Below, one piece after another: positions 62,471-64,000 of a DNA stretch of 64,000 nt (position 1 is the first letter of the stretch; each line of letters starts with the position of its first letter). Origin of the DNA: Alphaproteobacteria bacterium (GTDB lineage: Bacteria > Pseudomonadota > Alphaproteobacteria > Puniceispirillales > Puniceispirillaceae); assembly GCA_016780775.1 (NCBI GenBank), contig JADHLI010000004.1, forward strand, positions 62,001 to 126,000. The letters are read 5' to 3'. The translations under genes and the position numbers were made by a program. Under the pieces are notes generated by a model. The model was not told the origin of the DNA, searched no databases, and saw only the letters and a program-made list of their open reading frames with translations.

Positions 62471-64000
62471 ATGGATGATCACTCACCTGACGCGGTTGGA
62501 GGTCAGCAATCCGGGTCTAGAAGAAGCGGCGGACGCAGTGCAAGACATAGGGTTCGTAATGCGCCGTTAGCAAAAGAAATTCAACCTGTTCACCCTGGTC
62601 TTATTGGGGGGCAATATCGGCCTTTAACGCCATCTGATGTTTCCCGAATTGAGCAAACAATCTATCAGCTCCTGAGCGAGATAGGCCTATCACAAGCACC
62701 AGAAAGCGGTATTGAATATATGACACGGGCTGGCGCTACTCTAGGCGATGATGGCCGTGTACGCTTCTCTCAATCACTTGTTGAAGATACGCTAGCGGGA
62801 GCGGCGCGCAGTTTGACCTTGCATGCTAGAGACCCGCAATATGATTTGCATTTATCTGGTTCGCGCGTGCATTACGGCACAGCAGGGGCGGCAGTACATA
62901 TTGTGGATGTAGAAGGGCATTGCTACCGCGAATCCCATTTGCGTGATATTTATGATGCGGCGCGGATTGTTCAACAAATGGATAATATTCACTTCTTTCA
63001 GCGTCCTATGGTCGCTCGTGATATCGATAATCCCTGTGATTTGGACGTAAACACGCTCTATGCATGTCTGAAAGGGACGAGCAAGCATGTAGGGACTAGC
63101 TTTACAGAAGCTGATTTTCTTACCCCCTCTATGGCGCTTTTGCATGATATAGCTGGCGGCGAGGCAGCGTGGCGCGCCAGGCCCTTTGTTTCTAATTCAA
63201 ACTGTTTTGTTGTACCGCCTTTGCGGTTTGCCACTGAATCTTGTCTTGTGATGGAAGCAGCTGTCCGTGCAGGCATGCCGGTATTGTTGCTATCTGCTGG
63301 GCAAGCTGGGGCTACGGCACCGGCTTCTATTGCAGGGGCAATTGCCCAAGCATTAGCCGAAGTGCTGGCGGGGCTAATTTATGTAAATGCCATGTCGCCG
63401 GGGCATCCGACGATTGCTGGAACTTGGCCGTTCGTATCTGATTTACGCACAGGGGCAATGTCTGGTGGTTCTGGAGAGCAGGGGCTGCTAACCGCAGCTT
63501 GTGCGCAGATGCTTCAGCATTTTGGCCTGCCTGGTGGTGCTGCCTCTGGTATGGCAGATGCAAAAATGCCAGATGCGCAATCTGGTTATGAGAAAGGGTC
63601 AACAGCGGTTATGGCAGGGCTTGCTGGCCTGAATATGGTTTATGAGGCGGCTGGCATGCATGCCTCTTTGCTGGGCTTCTGCCTTGAATCTCTGGTGATA
63701 GATAATGATATGCTGGGCCAGTGCTTGCGATGTGTTCGCGGAATAGAGGTTACAGACGAAATGCTGGATATATCTGTGTTCAGGGATGTTTGTCTTGATG
63801 GGCCTGGGCATTATCTAGGTCATAGTCAGACACTATCTTTGATGCAGTCTGAATATATCTATCCTGCTGTTTCCGACCGTTCTAGCCCAAAAGAATGGGA
63901 AGAGCTTGGCAAGCCAATATTAGTTAAACAAGCGTCTGAAAAGGTGCAGGCGATCTTGCAGAATGACACAAAAGGCCGCTTTGATGAAGACCTTGATGCT
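62471..64000 (+). CDS. MttB-family (trimethylamine methyltransferase superfamily) protein, 3' end outside window
   Basis: 510 codons are open to the window edge without any in-frame stop, including no TAG that could encode pyrrolysine. The protein starts with a short basic head (GRRSGGRSARHR-like region, residues 17-30), then the MttB-like TIM-barrel: HVGTSFTEADFLTPS, FVSNSNCFVVPPLRF, GQAGATAPASIAGAIAQALAEV, GGSGEQGLLTAAC and GGAASGMADAKMPDAQSGYEKG. Pyl-free members of this superfamily demethylate glycine betaine and other quaternary amines onto corrinoid proteins. No corrinoid protein or reductive activator is seen in the window. The start ATG at 62471 is the first in the frame; the upstream gap is 162 bases. 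Confidence 0.85.
   Translation, partial: MDDHSPDAVGGQQSGSRRSGGRSARHRVRNAPLAKEIQPVHPGLIGGQYRPLTPSDVSRIEQTIYQLLSEIGLSQAPESGIEYMTRAGATLGDDGRVRFSQSLVEDTLAGAARSLTLHARDPQYDLHLSGSRVHYGTAGAAVHIVDVEGHCYRESHLRDIYDAARIVQQMDNIHFFQRPMVARDIDNPCDLDVNTLYACLKGTSKHVGTSFTEADFLTPSMALLHDIAGGEAAWRARPFVSNSNCFVVPPLRFATESCLVMEAAVRAGMPVLLLSAGQAGATAPASIAGAIAQALAEVLAGLIYVNAMSPGHPTIAGTWPFVSDLRTGAMSGGSGEQGLLTAACAQMLQHFGLPGGAASGMADAKMPDAQSGYEKGSTAVMAGLAGLNMVYEAAGMHASLLGFCLESLVIDNDMLGQCLRCVRGIEVTDEMLDISVFRDVCLDGPGHYLGHSQTLSLMQSEYIYPAVSDRSSPKEWEELGKPILVKQASEKVQAILQNDTKGRFDEDLDA

Overview
The window is a piece of a Gram-negative alphaproteobacterial chromosome, most likely from a free-living marine lineage. Three things point there. 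The gene order uppS-cdsA-dxr-rseP-bamA-skp-lpxD-fabZ-lpxA-lpxI-lpxB-gltA, and the group comEC/lexA-moeA-moaC-trpC-trpD-trpG, are typical of Alphaproteobacteria. The lexA promoter carries a direct-repeat GAAC-N7-GAAC SOS box of the alphaproteobacterial type. The second half is full of uptake and breakdown genes for sulfonates and methylated amines (taurine, probably dihydroxypropanesulfonate, N-methylated compounds), as in SAR116-like or roseobacter-like plankton. The exact clade cannot be proven from the sequence alone.

Layout. 1-11 kb: envelope biogenesis operon on the + strand (undecaprenyl-PP synthase end, CDP-diglyceride synthase, MEP isoprenoid enzyme, site-2 protease, BamA, Skp, and lipid A genes lpxD, fabZ, lpxA, lpxI, lpxB). 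11-21 kb: citrate synthase and glutamyl-tRNA synthetase (-), comEC (+), then lexA, moeA, moaC, trpC, trpD, trpG (-). 21.3-22.3 kb: ribosomal proteins L13 and S9 with a clear terminator. 22.4-24.0 kb: an AT-rich accessory islet holding a broken DUF4917-like (SIR2-like) gene and a small mercury pair (MerF-like plus a GDCCVxC protein). 24-34 kb: IclR regulator, GMC oxidoreductase, TerC protein, TRAP transporter (DctP plus a fused DctQM), an HpsN-like HisD-family dehydrogenase and a zinc alcohol dehydrogenase. 34-36 kb: LysE and EamA exporters. 36-45 kb: a soeABC-like sulfite dehydrogenase, an aminotransferase, xsc and pta. 45-50 kb: two tandem dimethylglycine/sarcosine dehydrogenase-like flavoproteins. 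50-57 kb: racemase, homoserine dehydrogenase, recJ, tRNA-Glu, DEAD-box helicase with an arginine-rich repeat tail, and a frameshifted nitroreductase. 57.5-64 kb: a leaderless binding protein, taurine ABC transporter (TauA, TauB and an oversized TauC), and the start of an MttB-family methyltransferase gene that runs off the window.

How it fits together. TauABC would import taurine, the class III aminotransferase would convert it to sulfoacetaldehyde, Xsc would split that to acetyl phosphate plus sulfite, Pta would make acetyl-CoA, and the SoeABC-like complex would oxidise the sulfite in the cytoplasm. The TRAP system with the HpsN-like enzyme and zinc dehydrogenase looks like a second sulfonate route, for dihydroxypropanesulfonate. 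The DMGDH-like pair and the MttB homologue suggest demethylation of N-methylated compounds. The links between these modules are inferred from neighbourhood.

The least expected items are the doubly broken DUF4917 gene next to a truncated MerF-like protein, TauC with a periplasmic-size insertion of about 370 residues, stem-loops placed between the binding-protein gene and the permease genes of both importers, and attenuator-like alternative hairpins ahead of trpG. Two genes are broken at seven-base homopolymers, so sequencing error has to be excluded for those.
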